64,000 nucleotides of DNA, taken from assembly GCA_000818945.1 (NCBI GenBank), contig KN805373.1, positions 310,001-374,000 on the forward strand, in the 5' to 3' direction. This stretch comes from Schizochytrium sp. CCTCC M209059 (lineage: Eukaryota; Sar; Bigyra; Thraustochytrida; Thraustochytriidae). How positions within the stretch are numbered: the first letter of the stretch is position 1; the number at the start of each line of letters is the position of its first letter. Under the pieces are notes generated by a model. It was not told the DNA's origin and searched no databases. It saw only the letters and a list, made by a program, of their open reading frames with translations. A program made the translations under genes and the position numbers. Positions 19,201 through 29,600 of this stretch are shown here, in pieces.

Positions 19201-19258
19201 CCGCCTCCGCCTCTGCCGCGCGTGGCCCAGCGAAGCCCCCGTGTCGCGTCGCCTCCAT
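13295..19258 (-). CDS. Full-length ABC transporter, ABCA-like
   Basis: About 1987 residues from the first ATG (19258); upstream frame is open but has no ATG. The order is TM domain 1 with a large luminal loop rich in Cys and N-glycosylation sites, NBD1 (about 540-770), a long acidic/serine-rich linker, TM domain 2 (about 1150-1480), then NBD2 (about 1630-1860). NBD1 has GKNGAGKST, LSGGACRR and LVLLDEPTTGMDP. NBD2 has GPNGSAKST, MSGGMQRRLSIA and VVILDEPTTQLDP. Layout and length fit ABCA exporters of lipids or sterols. The NBD2 P-loop has Ala where a Gly normally precedes the Lys. The substrate cannot be read from sequence. The 3' end lies about 180 bp from the start of the macro-AKR gene. Confidence 0.93.
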   Translation of the reverse strand: MEATRHGGFAGPRAAEAEAEAEAEAPGRGSACGKCTALSVIPCSGSVGIYLALLMKCVRVFVRRPFVACFYCLITPVMVLITYAVNDYYVDTSGGITSYSYDSCGKPLDVDFDYDFNPFVSLTLAAGPIITGILSTVFVQDESKSGLLIALLSSKRGYWAFWLSWWTLFTVLDLAIALVSAGLAKALPDVIFEHVSFGTIFASLFFGAGAIMLSIHFAVLVIAGFSRRSDYLILVYLLLVGINVVVTLSPLFGERVGPSYFQPENTTYIACESHIEGDGYTCGKDQTCNSTLIMYDGSEHTGCWYLASAQDSVWDTAGDPRASFQLAALFFIPSFHFAQIWAQIVGAVLLNGGTAYNAGSTFYDSTPVLIQKALGLDVDPMYVKVESGTYSSARQCSLDEPAHVGEYGVVGHDAPSFGQSIGFLTLLAFLYLIIVLGIMYLRGHRVFRRAKLAHTNKRVLKAKNEASSTSTGSQRSKPEIVVDKDTEPRSGENAPTPKDEQQHGHEFASLDCPLNGGDECDKGLVIENVSLSFGKGSRKVKALDSVSIRVQQGRLLTVLGKNGAGKSTLIQILCTYLVQDSGHIRCNGMPVTSVRLGICVQEDRLYSEFTPTEHFALWARLRMVPSDLIPEIVDRWLHSLNLHNLRNYKVGALSGGACRRVSVGLATIGTPALVLLDEPTTGMDPINQRYVWRHIETMKKQSLVVLTTHSMAEADSLADEVVVLERGRVVASGPPLDLKLRYGSIAQLALYVRPEDVDFVVNRLDQDFAPLFQHHCIEVRTVSSGYLTVCIRRRSTELAPHSSGDSTTFRSQPGQDEIADMDEDLNESSNDEDPKAEKGHDISIRLTEGVTLASSDALRRDARIQTHDESDRDSDTDTIIEDEDEVGEEHLHKVTVGVTDGSLRSVTDTEQDDRKWSRGSGAPNPASFCKARAFFKDGEDTASPMIESARDEAIKDPEKQLVEGLAALITWVQSPGSRIREYGISNTTFEEVFLSIVEDSNRHLGRPPLRSSDSSTLSGRLSTRTDRVSQNEGNHTQESNEKLREKDIATYEKVAVSAMDGAPPAKRFDRPAAVDRPVRQLARKTHSENMSVIFASEPRSQSTMSAPESSRRPSALSSKDVVLPSAGSAPPLQSVVQLRTLPAAADLQLQGLEVRAYGIWLWLEQVKAITFKNFRVRIFSWEVVAKWFVAVVLLVSITLVDSTNSELRTDVLALSLLLSFVAILLIPYGVFEINSGYLQIFKLHRCTFATMAASELLFLFVVLFVIFIIAMSIFMAVTLGTGVHDEELLYLCNLVNASACRCVVVSNETDRVGVERELAILEEITTLGTDDTHEGVLWWYGHIVNEPGSWFMLLAVSVSLALGLSGLSLIISSLFRHHRMAAFFGGILLILWGVLPPILTLRHLKDSMFLPDANTCTVRNYVGLNISFENLAGTTCAQRHLNPQQDKAAPDASSDSLRALNLIFSIGFSSSMFNFFRGGTRTEVLDASPDFVGSSALAFSQTCSSDNAVYFRKDLGVFWAGSLGMILIGLFAYWLRTFPPEALMVLEHGCYGIWHRLCGRINPRYRSAPVSEHRYSDDNLDDANSSWRGPGRTRSCVRAERERVESLVAAFDGLSRSERDPIALAKLSKTYFTRRGRVEALTDAYLAVRPGEVVGFLGPNGSAKSTLCRILNGTLSATFGKAYVMGLDVETQMTRILPHLGYVGQRDCLWTGLTARQHLELVLHLRGAMVTQQERVSLIEEVASRLDLSEFMERKVSAMSGGMQRRLSIALAMLGSPRVVILDEPTTQLDPSTRRKVWECIQYFRESYKCAIVITTHSMEEADELCDRVCIITKGQIRAVDTPQGLKDRFGNGYVLILKVMPGHRQEALDFVKKHVYEQAVLGNCLNDVMRIYFPRDGFDLTHAFAELFSEKARTEGHIANFLLNQATLHDVFMNIAGLDEAHLEEIGYLNENAHELVVKLLRHRGFNAAGVTPVQKASAPPSYPFR

Positions 19259-21018
19259 CGCCCCGTGCTGCGACCGTGTCCGTGTTTGTGTCAAAGTCTA
19301 TGCCGGCCGGCGTCTCTCTCTCCCCACTCCTCCGGCTGGCGGTGCGCAGCTAGCTGCCGCCCGCGCCCGCCGGCGGACGAGCGGACGGACGGCGAGAGCT
19401 CGCTCCGGGCGCGCCGCGCCTCGCCTCGCCTCGTCCCGCCTCGCCTCGCCGTTCTGCTCGCCGCCAGTGCTGCAGCGCCGGCCCGGAGTCCGGGACCGGC
19501 GGCGTTCTGCGGTCGGCGGCCAGCTGCCACTGCAGGTTGTGGTCGTGCCGGCCTGTGTCGTGCCGCAGCGCCTCCAAATCGGAGCTAGGCCTAGGCCTGT
19601 CTATACTCCGAGTTCAACAAGTTGCTGATGGATGAGACTGTCGGGCTGTCTGCAGGACGTTTCTTTGTGAGCGAGACTGTCGCACATGCGCACTGCTGGC
19701 GTGGCGAGGCTGGTTGCGATCGATCGATCGATCGTGATGTCGTTACGTCGCAGCGGCAGCGGTGGCGATGATGGCCAGATAGATGTCACAGGGACACGAG
19801 AGAAGACGAAGCGAAAGGCGTGACAAAGCGAAGCGAAGCGAAGCGAAGCGAAGCGAAGCGAAGCGCGTCGCGTCGTGTCGATGGACACCCACGTGCGTGC
19901 GAGAGAGCGTGCGAGTGGCGCGGCCCGGGATACCTGGCTTGAGTCGGAGGCTCTGCACTGTTCGCGCTGCCACACCCACCCACCCACCCACCCACCCATT
20001 CGTGCCGCAATTGCGGATACCAGGCAGGGCGGGGCCGAGCGGGGCCGGGAACGGACTGCTTCCGTCCGGCGTGTGCGACGCTGTTGTCGCCGCCGCCAAA
20101 GAAGACAACGATGCTGCTGATGATGGTGCTGGGGGTGGTGCTCAAGTTGGCTATTTGCCAGTATTGATTTCAAATCCGGTCTTCTTCTACAACTCCGCCA
20201 TGCGCGTTTCTCGACGCAGCCTTAGCACAGCGCAGCGCCAGCAGCAGCTGCAGCAGCAGCAGCAGCAGCAGCGCAGGAGCTCTGCCGCTCGCGCGGTGAC
20301 CGCTGTCGGCAGTAGCGGCGGCGACAGGCGGCCAAGTTCCTGTGGCCGCACCAGCTACGCGCTGCTGGTGCCTCTTCGCATCCAAAAAGATCTGAATTCG
20401 CCTGTTCGACCGTGAACGCAGATTCGACTTGCGCCTCGCCTCGCGGAGTCCCAATGCCACGCCGCGCCGCCGCCTCCATCGCCTCGGCTCGGCCAGACCC
20501 CCGACACGCGACCCGACGCTCGCTTTCCACCTTTGGCCGGCCCAAATCGACGGCGACGGTGATCTCAGCTGACGATTGAAAAACGTAGACACTAAAGTTT
20601 ACACCACCCATACGCACGATAGTGTCCACGTTGGCCGCCGTGGTCGCGACGCGCGGGAAGGGCGACACCGGCGCCCAGCCCGAGCAGGTGCGCGCGTGCG
20701 TGCGCGCGGGTGCGGCGCGCAGAACTCGAGCAGCGGCGCCGCCGTCGCCTCTCCATCCGCCGCTGTGCGCGCCGCGGCAGCCGGAGCGCAGAGGCAGCAG
20801 AGCAAGGGGCACGGGCGGCTCGGTACGAGGAAAGCAGGCGAGGACCTGCCGCTAATTTTTCCCGCGACCGCGGCGAGACCGACCGCGGTGAGGCCGTCCG
20901 CGCAGCGCGCGCCGCGAGCCGGGGGCCCGGCCGCCTTGCGTCGACCGCGCGGACTGAGGCGGACGCCGCCTGCGTCGAAGGCTCGAATCCCTTCGTTGCA
21001 GACGCGCAAAAGCTAAAC
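19259..21018. promoter_or_regulatory. Divergent intergenic region between ABCA-like and HSF-like genes
   Basis: This 1.76 kb gap lies between two divergent genes. It holds an AGGCCTAGGCCT palindrome (about 19588-19599), a GATC tandem run (about 19717-19737), an AAGCG pentanucleotide array, a CACC tract (about 19972-19998) and a CAG run near 20236-20274. A plus-strand frame continuous with HSF runs back to 20710 without an ATG, so it is treated as leader rather than coding sequence. No separate gene is recognised. Confidence 0.5.
19826..19865. repeat. Pentanucleotide AAGCG array, 8 perfect copies
   Basis: Eight consecutive aagcg units lie between the divergent ABCA-like and HSF-like genes and are followed by a degenerate cgtcg/tgtcg tail. 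Confidence 0.95.
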
Positions 21019-21077
21019 ATGCAGGCCAACACAACGGGCCGCGCTGCTGGTGTCGGCGGAAACAACAGCAGCAACAA

Positions 21078-21115
<38 letters not shown>

Positions 21116-22059
21116 CAAGCGTGGTGAGCTCCGGGAGTAACAAAAAAAAGACGAGGAAGGACGGAAAGTCGTCGCAGCCAGTCGTGCCGAGGTTCCTCAT
21201 CAAAACCTACGAAATGATGATGGAGCCCAGTCACCACGATCTCGTGGACTGGAACCGCGAAGGCACGGTGATCGTCATCAAAAACGTACATGGTTTTTCC
21301 GAAAAGGTGCTTCCGCAGTACTTTAAACACTCCAACTACGCCAGCTTTGTCCGTCAGCTCAACATGTATGGATTCACGCGCGCCCACGACTTGCCGCAGG
21401 CCTTCAAGCACCAACTCTTTCAGCGAGGCAAGAAAGAAAAGCTCTCGCTTATGAAGCGCAAGCTGAGTCAGCCAAAACAGGACTTTACCGCCCTCAGTAA
21501 TAAATACAAGGCGGATCTCGAGCGCGCTCAGAAAGACCTAGAGGCCATGCGCGAGCGGCAGCGAAGATTCGACAAGGAAGTCATCAAGCTCAAAGGCCAA
21601 AATGCACATTTCGACAAAGAAAATGCAATGCTCTGGCAGGTCGTCGAGGAGGCACGCGGTCGCCAACAGCTTCTTGCGCAGAAAATGAAGCAAATCATGA
21701 GCTTCTTGTATGGGGCCTTCATGAACAGGGACGGCAAAGTCCAGCTCGAGACAATTTCCGAGGCGCTTCCAATGATTCTCGATTCCGCTAAAGACGCTGG
21801 CGTTGAGATTGAAGAGCTTGCAAATGGTGACAACCAAAAATCTGCCCTCGCGCTCTTTGCGCCTGACCAAGGGAGTGCGCAAGGAGCCTCCGCGAGGAGC
21901 GGACTGCCCGCGCCGCCTCGATCGCGCATGTACGATGAGCACCGTCCGCACGAGACGCCTTCCACCCAGGCGTCGTCCTCAGGTGGGCACAAGGGTGTCG
22001 AACCTCCGTCTGGGGCCAACTATTCTTCAAGGCAGTCACATCCATCACAACAACACATA

Positions 22060-22091
<32 letters not shown>

Positions 22092-22908
22092 ACAGCAGCA
22101 ACAGCAGCAACAGCAGCAGCAGCAGCAACAGCACTCGGCCGAGGATGAGGAGGACGATTCTGACTTCGTCCGGCTTGACTCCTCGCTTTTACGTATGCCC
22201 ACGCTCACGGGGGACTCTCTGCTTAACTATAGCAACTCAAACCAGCCAGGAGAAAACAATACTGCAGGCGCTCTTGTCCCCCTAAACGGCCCCAGCAACG
22301 ATCTCGCCCCCCTTCTGCACCAGCCAAGGACCAGGGAACTTTCCAGCAGCTCTTCAAGAATGATAAAAGACCTTCCTTCCCCCTCGCCAATGTCCAGCGA
22401 CCCTAAATTTGCACCCGAAAACGACGTCGACTTTAGCGCAGAAACCAGTATGGGTGCTCCAGACCTCGCGCGGGCAGATAGTCTTGTCCGCGGTGCTTCA
22501 TTGCAGTCCTTTCTGGATCTTGTCGAGTCGAACAAGGCCAAAAATGGAAATGCCGAAGATGATCTCCACAGACATTTGGATATCGCAAAAGAGCTTGATC
22601 AGTACATGAACGAGCAAGATAATACGCTTCAACGTATGAATACCATTGAGAGCCAACTCTCCCAGGCGCAAGGCCCGGACTTTGACAACGACGGCGACTC
22701 TGGCATTGGCGACGACCCGAACGTGCCCGATTTTTTTACGGGTGATGATGACGTACAGGGCGCGTCTTCTGAGTCCACGAATCTTACGCCATCCAAGCGC
22801 CGCGAGCCCGATTCTCCAGATAGAGTGTCTCCTGGTGACATTCTTCAAGATGGAAGCTCCAGCGCCACGAAAAAGAGGAAAACAAGCTTCGATGATGGCA
22901 TCATTTGA
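21019..22908 (+). CDS. Heat shock factor (HSF-type) transcription factor
   Basis: 629 residues from the ATG at 21019. The HSF DNA-binding domain spans about residues 55-150: VPRFLIKTYEMM, VDWNREGTVIVI, FSEKVLPQYFKHSNYASFVRQLNMYGF. A heptad-rich region (about 165-240) with many E, K, Q and L residues fits the HR-A/B trimerisation coiled coil. N-terminal to the DBD is a Gly/Asn/Ser tract with a 15-serine run. Residues about 347-372 form a polyglutamine tract, followed by acidic and serine-rich sequence that could be an activation domain, and a basic KKRK near the C-terminus that may be a nuclear signal. HSFs bind inverted nGAAn repeats in stress genes; whether this one senses heat is not shown by sequence. 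Confidence 0.95.
22061..22133 (+). repeat. CAG/CAA polyglutamine tract in HSF-like gene
   Basis: About 24 glutamine codons, CAG interrupted regularly by CAA, lie between the coiled-coil region and the acidic tail of the HSF-like protein. Confidence 0.9.
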
Positions 22909-23093
22909 AGAAATTTGACTATGCACGGAATTGTGATTTGCGCCCATGCTTAGTAAAATGCACAGGGCCACGGGGCCATGGGGCCACGGGGCCACGGGCC
23001 TTACCTTCGCTCATTTCTATCAGATGCTTGGTGTCATTCAATTTTTTTTTCTCATATTTCTCCATGTGTCAATGCGATTATCACTTTCAATGT

Positions 23094-23150
23094 TCAACCT
23101 TCTTGCTGGTCCTGCGCCGCAGCTTGCTGCTGTGTTTGTTGCTGTTGCGG

Positions 23151-23190
<40 letters not shown>

Positions 23191-23693
23191 TGCACAGGCG
23201 GTGGCTGGGTCACTGACGTCATCTCGGCGTCAGCCTCAGTGGTCGGTGCGGCTGCAGGTGCTGCCGTGGCGCCCTGCGTTTCGGCTTGTTTATCTAGCAG
23301 CATCTGCAGCTCCGAGGCATGTCTCGCCTCCAGCGCCGCCCCCTTGTCCTTGATCTCCTGGAGGATACGCTTCCTCTCGCGCTCCACCTCGGGACTTTTG
23401 CGCTTCTTGAGCTTGTTCCGCTGTCTCCGCAGCTCGCCTTCTTCGACTCGCCATTGTTTGAGCTCGTGATGGTGTCTCTTTTCCATCTGGCCGCGCGATT
23501 CCTCCACCTCTGCAGGGTTCTCGCTCCCCTCCTCGCCCTGGGGCTGGAGCTTGCCCCTCGAGTTCCTCGCGGAGCCCAGGTCGGCATCGTCGCCCACGTC
23601 CATGGACTCCGCCCCATCTTCCGCGCTTCGCGCACGCAGCGGGTCGAACCGTCGCGCCTGCGCTTTCGCGCGCTTGCGTCTGGACTTGGCCAT
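23094..23693 (-). CDS. Small OTUD6-N-terminus-like coiled-coil protein with polyglutamine tail
   Basis: 199 residues from the ATG at 23693. The start is highly basic (AKSRRKRAKAQARRFD), then an acidic/polar stretch, then a long charged helix (about 85-150) including EKRHHHELKQWRVEEGELRR, KLKKRKSPEVERERKRI and EARHASELQMLL. The spacing and charge resemble the N-terminal coiled coil of the deubiquitinases OTUD6A/B. No OTU catalytic domain follows: the C-terminus is a Pro/Ala/Thr linker and about 25 glutamines, then a stop. The HSF gene ends 185 bp away, leaving no room for a further exon. It could be a stand-alone regulatory helix or an unrelated coiled-coil protein. Family assignment is weak; the gene itself is reasonably supported. 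Confidence 0.6.
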
Positions 23694-24176
23694 GCTCTCC
23701 TCGAGCGTCCGCGCCTCGCCGGAGCTCGCGAATTTGCTTTGAGCCCAGAGCCCCCGCGCCCCGTCCTGATCCCGCGACGCAAGAATGCGTGGTCCCGCTC
23801 GCGAGACCCCAATTCATTTGGGGGTCCCGCTTGCGTTGGGACTCTTTCCCGCGGTCCACCATAGATAGTGTGAACTTCTGATGACTGGGCGCGAGGGAAA
23901 GAAAGAAAGTGAAAGAGGGCATTACTTATTTGACTGAAGCCACGACGCAGCCCGCCATGGCCTTGCATACGGGAATCGCGTCTGCTGTTACGCGAGGGAG
24001 GGAAGAAGGAAGCGAAAGCTGGCATTCTTTGGCTGCCTACTTGTAGAGCAAAAAATGAATTCACATCAATGCATGTTGCAAGGCAGACTGCATTTATTGT
24101 AAGGCCTATCCTATCCTGGTAGGGGAGAGAAAGTGTATAGATAATACATTGTCTTTTGAAGATGGCCGTCAGGTTC
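23694..24176. other. Intergenic, 3' of MOT1 and 5' of the coiled-coil gene
   Basis: The 483 bp contain no recognisable gene. They should hold the promoter of the coiled-coil protein gene and the 3' UTR of the MOT1 gene. The part from about 24000 to 24170 is more AT-rich than surrounding coding sequence. Confidence 0.45.
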
Positions 24177-26623
24177 CTACTCCTGCCGACCATCGAGTTT
24201 GCGTACAAAGGCAGCGACGTCGAAAGCATTGTACTCGGTCTCGTGCGGATCCACCTCGTGAACCTCGTCGAGCCGACTCGCAAAACTCTCTGGAAGGTTG
24301 AGCGACTGCAAGATCTCGTCGGTGTGCATGCTGTCCACAGCGCTGTTATCCGCATCCACCACACGATCCGCAACGGCTCGCTTGAAGCGCTGCAAACTCA
24401 ATACGCGCTCCTCCACCGTGCCCCGAGAGAGGAGTCTGTATACATTTACGGCGCGCCGCTGTCCGAGCCTATGCGCACGGTCCATGGCTTGCAAGTCATT
24501 CATTGGGTTCCAGTCATGTTCTACAAAAATGACCACGTTGGCGCCCGTTAAGTTTAGCCCCTGTCCTCCAACTTTGGTCGTGGCCAAAAGAACTTGAATG
24601 TTTGCGTCCGTGTTAAAACGGTTTGCAATGGATTGGCGCGCATGCGCAGTCACCGATCCGTCGAGACGCAGGGAGCGGAGCGCTCCGTTCAAGGCCTGCT
24701 GCAACACCTGCTCCTCGATTAGATCAAGCGTCCCTGTCCATTGCGCAAAGATGATTGCCTTTGCAGGACCCGTAGAATCTGAATTCGGCACCGGGATAAC
24801 ACTTTCCCGCGCACGCACGCCAGACGAACTTCCGTCCGCTTCGTCCTTGACGAATGCAACGAGGCGAGCGTCGCTTCCTCCGTTCCCAACGGCGTCCGCA
24901 CTGGGGATAACAACGTTGCGCAAGAGGTCGACAAGCGCGCGGAACTTGCCCGCGGCACGATAACCATCTTCTTGAGCTGCAGAGAGTTTGGACTCGAGCA
25001 ATCTGCGTTCGAGGCGGTCTCGCGTCGCGTTCTTTAGGCTACGCAGACAAAGCAATGGATGTGTGCATGCCATGAGCAAGCGCATCGAGTGGCCCAATGG
25101 GTCACTCACCCCGGCGCCTTGGTCGTTTTCAAGCGTTGCATACACTTTGGCCTGCACAGGAGACATTTCCATGGTCAAATCTTGCACGATTTTGGGCGGG
25201 AGATCGCGCAGCACCGAAGACTTTTCACGCCGCAACAAGAATGGCAATATTTTTCTGCGCAAAGACTCCAAGGCTTCCGCAGCGCGAACACCCTCGATTT
25301 CGCGCTGCTGCTCCCGCTTGCTTGCGCGTGATGACAAATTCTCGGGCCTTGACACATCGTCGCTGCCGCCGCCCCCTTGGTCTGCGGCACCAGCATCGAG
25401 GGCAATTCCGTCCTTGGAGAGAGCCACACGCGACGCACGCACCGGCTTGGCTACCGTGCGCTCAAAGCTCGAAGCGTCGCCCAGATATCCTGGCATAAGA
25501 AAATCAAACACGCTCCACAAATCGAGCACGTCGTTATGTATCGGAGTGCCAGTGATGGCGAGGCGATGCTGCGCGGCTCCACCGATCAATTTACATTTTT
25601 CTGAGGCCGCCGTATACGGGTTACGAATGCTATGCGCTTCATCGAGAATCATTGTTCGCCACGAAAGGCCCATCCGAGCAATACGATCTGCATCGCGTGT
25701 AAGGACAGAATACGAAATAACCAAAAGCGCGTGTTTCGAGGCGTTTGCTGAGTCAGACATGAATTGCAGCAAGCGCACGAGCTCCATGCCACGCTCTCGA
25801 GGCGATCCAACATAAGCAAAGGGCACGAGCAAAGTCCCGTACCATTGCTGCGCCTCTTGGCACCAATGACCCGTCAGCGAAGAGGGACAAACCACGAGAG
25901 AGCACTCTGGCAATGTGTATGAAGGCAACGACGCGACTAGAGTAAGCGCCATGAGGGTTTTCCCAAGTCCAAGATCGTCGCAAAGGGCACCGCAAAGGCC
26001 GTGCTCGGCAAGAAACCCTAGCCAGCATACGCCTTCCTTTTGATACGAACGCAGCTCAATGCCAGCGGTCGCTGCGGTTTGGAGAACGCCCGCAAAGTCC
26101 TTTTCCATGGTCGCTCCAGTCAAAAGAGTATCGAGAAAGGATTGTCCTACCTCTCTACGACGTTTGGCTGCTTGCACGTCGGCCGGATGGCTGACACTTT
26201 CGGGTATGCGTGCGTTGCGTTCAATGGGCGCAACTTGAATGAGTGTGGCAAGACATTGTGCTGCCAAATCACGGACTTGTGGATCGCGCGCGTTGTGAAG
26301 TAAGGGCATCACAAGAGGCACAAGACCAGCAGTAAAGGGCAGAAAGCAAAGTGCAGAATCCTTTGCTTCGTCGAGCAGAGAGAGCAAAAGTGATAGTGCA
26401 CGAACGCGATATTCTGCATCGTGCGCAGTATCGCACGCAACGGGGAGCAGGACCTCGTGCACAATGCCCCAGCATGGCGCAGCGAGGTCTTCCCATGTCT
26501 CCAACGCGCGGAAAAGACCTCCTAGTGGCTGCAACAAGCTGATAGCGCTGTCTTGATTGAGGACAGATTCGCCATGATCGCCTTGGCCACGAATCGGACA
26601 ATTCGTATCGCTGCTGCTGCTAA

Positions 26624-26661
<38 letters not shown>

Positions 26662-29600
26662 CCTTGGCCATTCTTGCCAGTCTCAGAGCCAACAAAGCTT
26701 TGGACACCTGCACGCAAGTGAGCGAGCACATTGGGGAGAGCGATGCGTTTCGCAAAGGTCGAGCACACCCAAAGGGCCCCCGGAGAAGACTCTAAAAGTC
26801 TCGACTCCAGCTCAGGAAGCAACATCCAAAGGTGCTCTCCATTGGGATATTTCCGCACGAGGCTCGAGGCAAGCACCTGCTGCCGCGGCCACTCGGCGGC
26901 AAGAATCTTTTTCGAGATTGTGCCAAGGGCTTTGGATTTTCCGGCGTCTGCGAGCTTTCCCATAAGCCTGACGAGACCCTCGGCAAGGATCTTGCTCTCA
27001 AAATGTTCAAACTCACTGTCGAGGGTTGCCGGAACGAGTGGTCGCAGATATGGCCCTACTTCGCCTTGCACAGGCCCCGCGCCCAACGCGCACACTCTGC
27101 CAACTTGGAAAAAAGCACGATTGCGCAGCTTGGACCACGCCAGCAGCTGGGTAAATCGTCTGATTGCTTGCATTGCGTGGCTGCGCGCAGCTGCGGTGGA
27201 CTCATTCCAGAATCGCGCGTCCTCTTGCGATGTCGGCTCGGGAAGAGCTTCGAGCCACTCCTGTGCTGTGCTTGCAACAAATCTTTGTGCGCTTTCGAGG
27301 AAAGCGTCATTCGTCGACAGGTCGACCTCTTCACGTTCAGCAAGATACTGCGAAATGATCTGTTCGTCGATGTTGGCGCTTCGAAAACAGTTGATAAAGA
27401 ATGCCAAGGCTGCCTCGAGTGCACTCCGAGCAGCTCGGACTTTGGACGTTGCCATCTGGCCCCAGTCGCGGTGATCGCACACAGCCTGGCACGCCTCACG
27501 CAAAGCATCGTATCGAAACGCCATGGTAACAGCGACAACGCGGAGAACAGTCACGAATGCGTCTTCATTGGCGAGCTTCGGAACGCGTGCTGCAAGATAC
27601 GCCGAGGTCGAATATGCACGAGTGGGCGACTCGTTTTCGTTGCGATCCTCACGCTCGAGAAGCGCGCGAAGTGCTGTTGCTGCTGCTGCTGCGCTAGCCC
27701 CATCACCATGTTGACCGGACACGCACTCATCTACAAGGCCTTGTATATCTGCAGCCGCAAGCTGATCGAGATAACCATTGACCAGAATAGCCCAGACTTG
27801 AAGCGCGGACTGGCGGACCCTGGCGGAAGGTGAGGCACTCTTCGTTGCCATTTCAGCCTGTTCGCCATTGGAGCTTTCAGAGTCACCATCTACAGGATTG
27901 TCGGCCGAGTCGTTAGAAAGTGCTGCGAAGAGAGTTGTTCGAAGCCATACAAGCAGCTGAGCCTTGCCGAAAGTTGCCGTAATTTGGCACGCGCCAGTGG
28001 AGCTGTCGTGGCTCGCAATAAGATGAAGAGCCTGGAGACCCGTGTCTTGCACTTGCCGATTGCGGTGAGACAGCATCATATTGAGCACGTGGGGAGCGTC
28101 TGCGCCCGAAGAGTATTCTTTGCAGGCAATAAGCGCCGTCGCGGCCAAAAGAGTCACGCTACGAGACGTAATGAGCGCTACATCGTCAAGGCGAGCCAAG
28201 AGACGCCAGAGAGCGTGACAAGCCTTTTCAGCAGACTCGTGCGTGCGCGAGAGGACTGCAACGGCATGTAAAGGGTCAAAGCGTCCTGTTCCTGGGTCGA
28301 TGTCCTCCGTTTCCCAGATGCACACAAGAATTACGTCTGCGGCGGCGCGGCGGATCTCGTCGTTATAGACTGCAGTATCGACGATTTTGCCGGCGTCCAC
28401 GCTCATATTCGCCTCGGACTCTTGAAAGAGAATGCTACCAATGCGTGGAAGCATGTGTGGGCCTTCGTTGCGACGGAAAGACAGCGCTCGAAGTAAAAGA
28501 AACTTGGCCGCCAATAGTGCAGCATATCGTCTGCCCCACAAAGTCGCTGTGCCCATATCGCGCAAAGTGTCAGAGACAGCTTCGCTACTGCCTTCAGCTG
28601 CGACGCCTTCGGCCTCAACCGACGGGCCGTCGGCATGAAGCTCGTTCTGTGAGAACATGTTGCAGAGCGTTTCGACGACCAGGCGAGTATGGTCCATTAC
28701 AATTTGTTGGGGAACGGCACTGGCGGCGGCGAGCGCCAGCAAGCGAGCGCACGACTCACGAACGGGAGCCACAACGCTGTCTGCGGCGTAGTCGCCGAAG
28801 CGATCCATGCCAAGGACGCAAAGACAGCGCACAGCGATATCCTCGAGACAAGGCGCCGGCCAAGTTGTGCGCGACGTCACAAAGGCGCTCAAAGCAGCCG
28901 CAGATCCATGACGGGCCTCCCAGCGATGGCTGAGGAGATTTTGCGCAAGAACGAGCCACACGCTGGCCATCTGATAGGCAGCAGAGTCCCCCCGAAAAAA
29001 GGATTCGCTGACGAGGTGCTCGAGGTCCTGCTCAAAGCAGTCTGTCGCGGTAGCCCCATTAGTGCGCGCAGCTTTGACACGGTCCTGCGCGAGCTCGCGT
29101 GCGCTGCGTTTACGAGACGAGGTAGTGCCGGTCGAAGTCGACGCGGCCCTGTCTTTGGATTTGAGCTCGAACTTGACACTTGGCGCAGGCTTGGCCGCGC
29201 GAGAGTCATTCGAAGAAGAAGAGGCAATGAGCGTCGACACGTGTGGTCGTTGAGGAGCAGATTTGCGCGAGGCTACTTTGGCCGAGTCGGGTGCAAGGTC
29301 ATTCTCATCGAGAATGTCGTCTTCAGCAGCCCCGACGCCAGGGGGATTAAAAGCGGCCAGACGAAGATTGCGCAGGACGGCTGCTCGTTGGCGTTGTAAG
29401 TCTCTCTCTCCCTCATCGTCCACGTCTTGATCGTCATTTGGCGCTTGACGGCGTCGCTTCGTCGCACGGGAAAGTAGCGGCTGTGCATTGGCAAAAATGT
29501 GGTCGAGATCGACCCGCGCGAATGAAAGTGGCGTTGCGCGAGCTTGTACGCATCGCATGACATTTGCGCGCGCGGCATCATCGTCTAGCGCGTGCGCGAG

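Noticed and set aside
20940..21010. Possible tRNA T-arm (ggctcgaatccc) upstream of the HSF start
   Set aside because: No matching acceptor stem, D-arm or anticodon arm could be drawn at the right spacing.
20710..21018. 103-codon N-terminal extension of the HSF-like protein
   Set aside because: It has no ATG and is Arg/Ala-rich low complexity; the first ATG at 21019 gives a normal HSF N-terminus.
23294..24373. 359-codon minus-strand frame spanning the MOT1 3' end
   Set aside because: It overlaps MOT1 and the coiled-coil gene in another frame and has no recognised domain.
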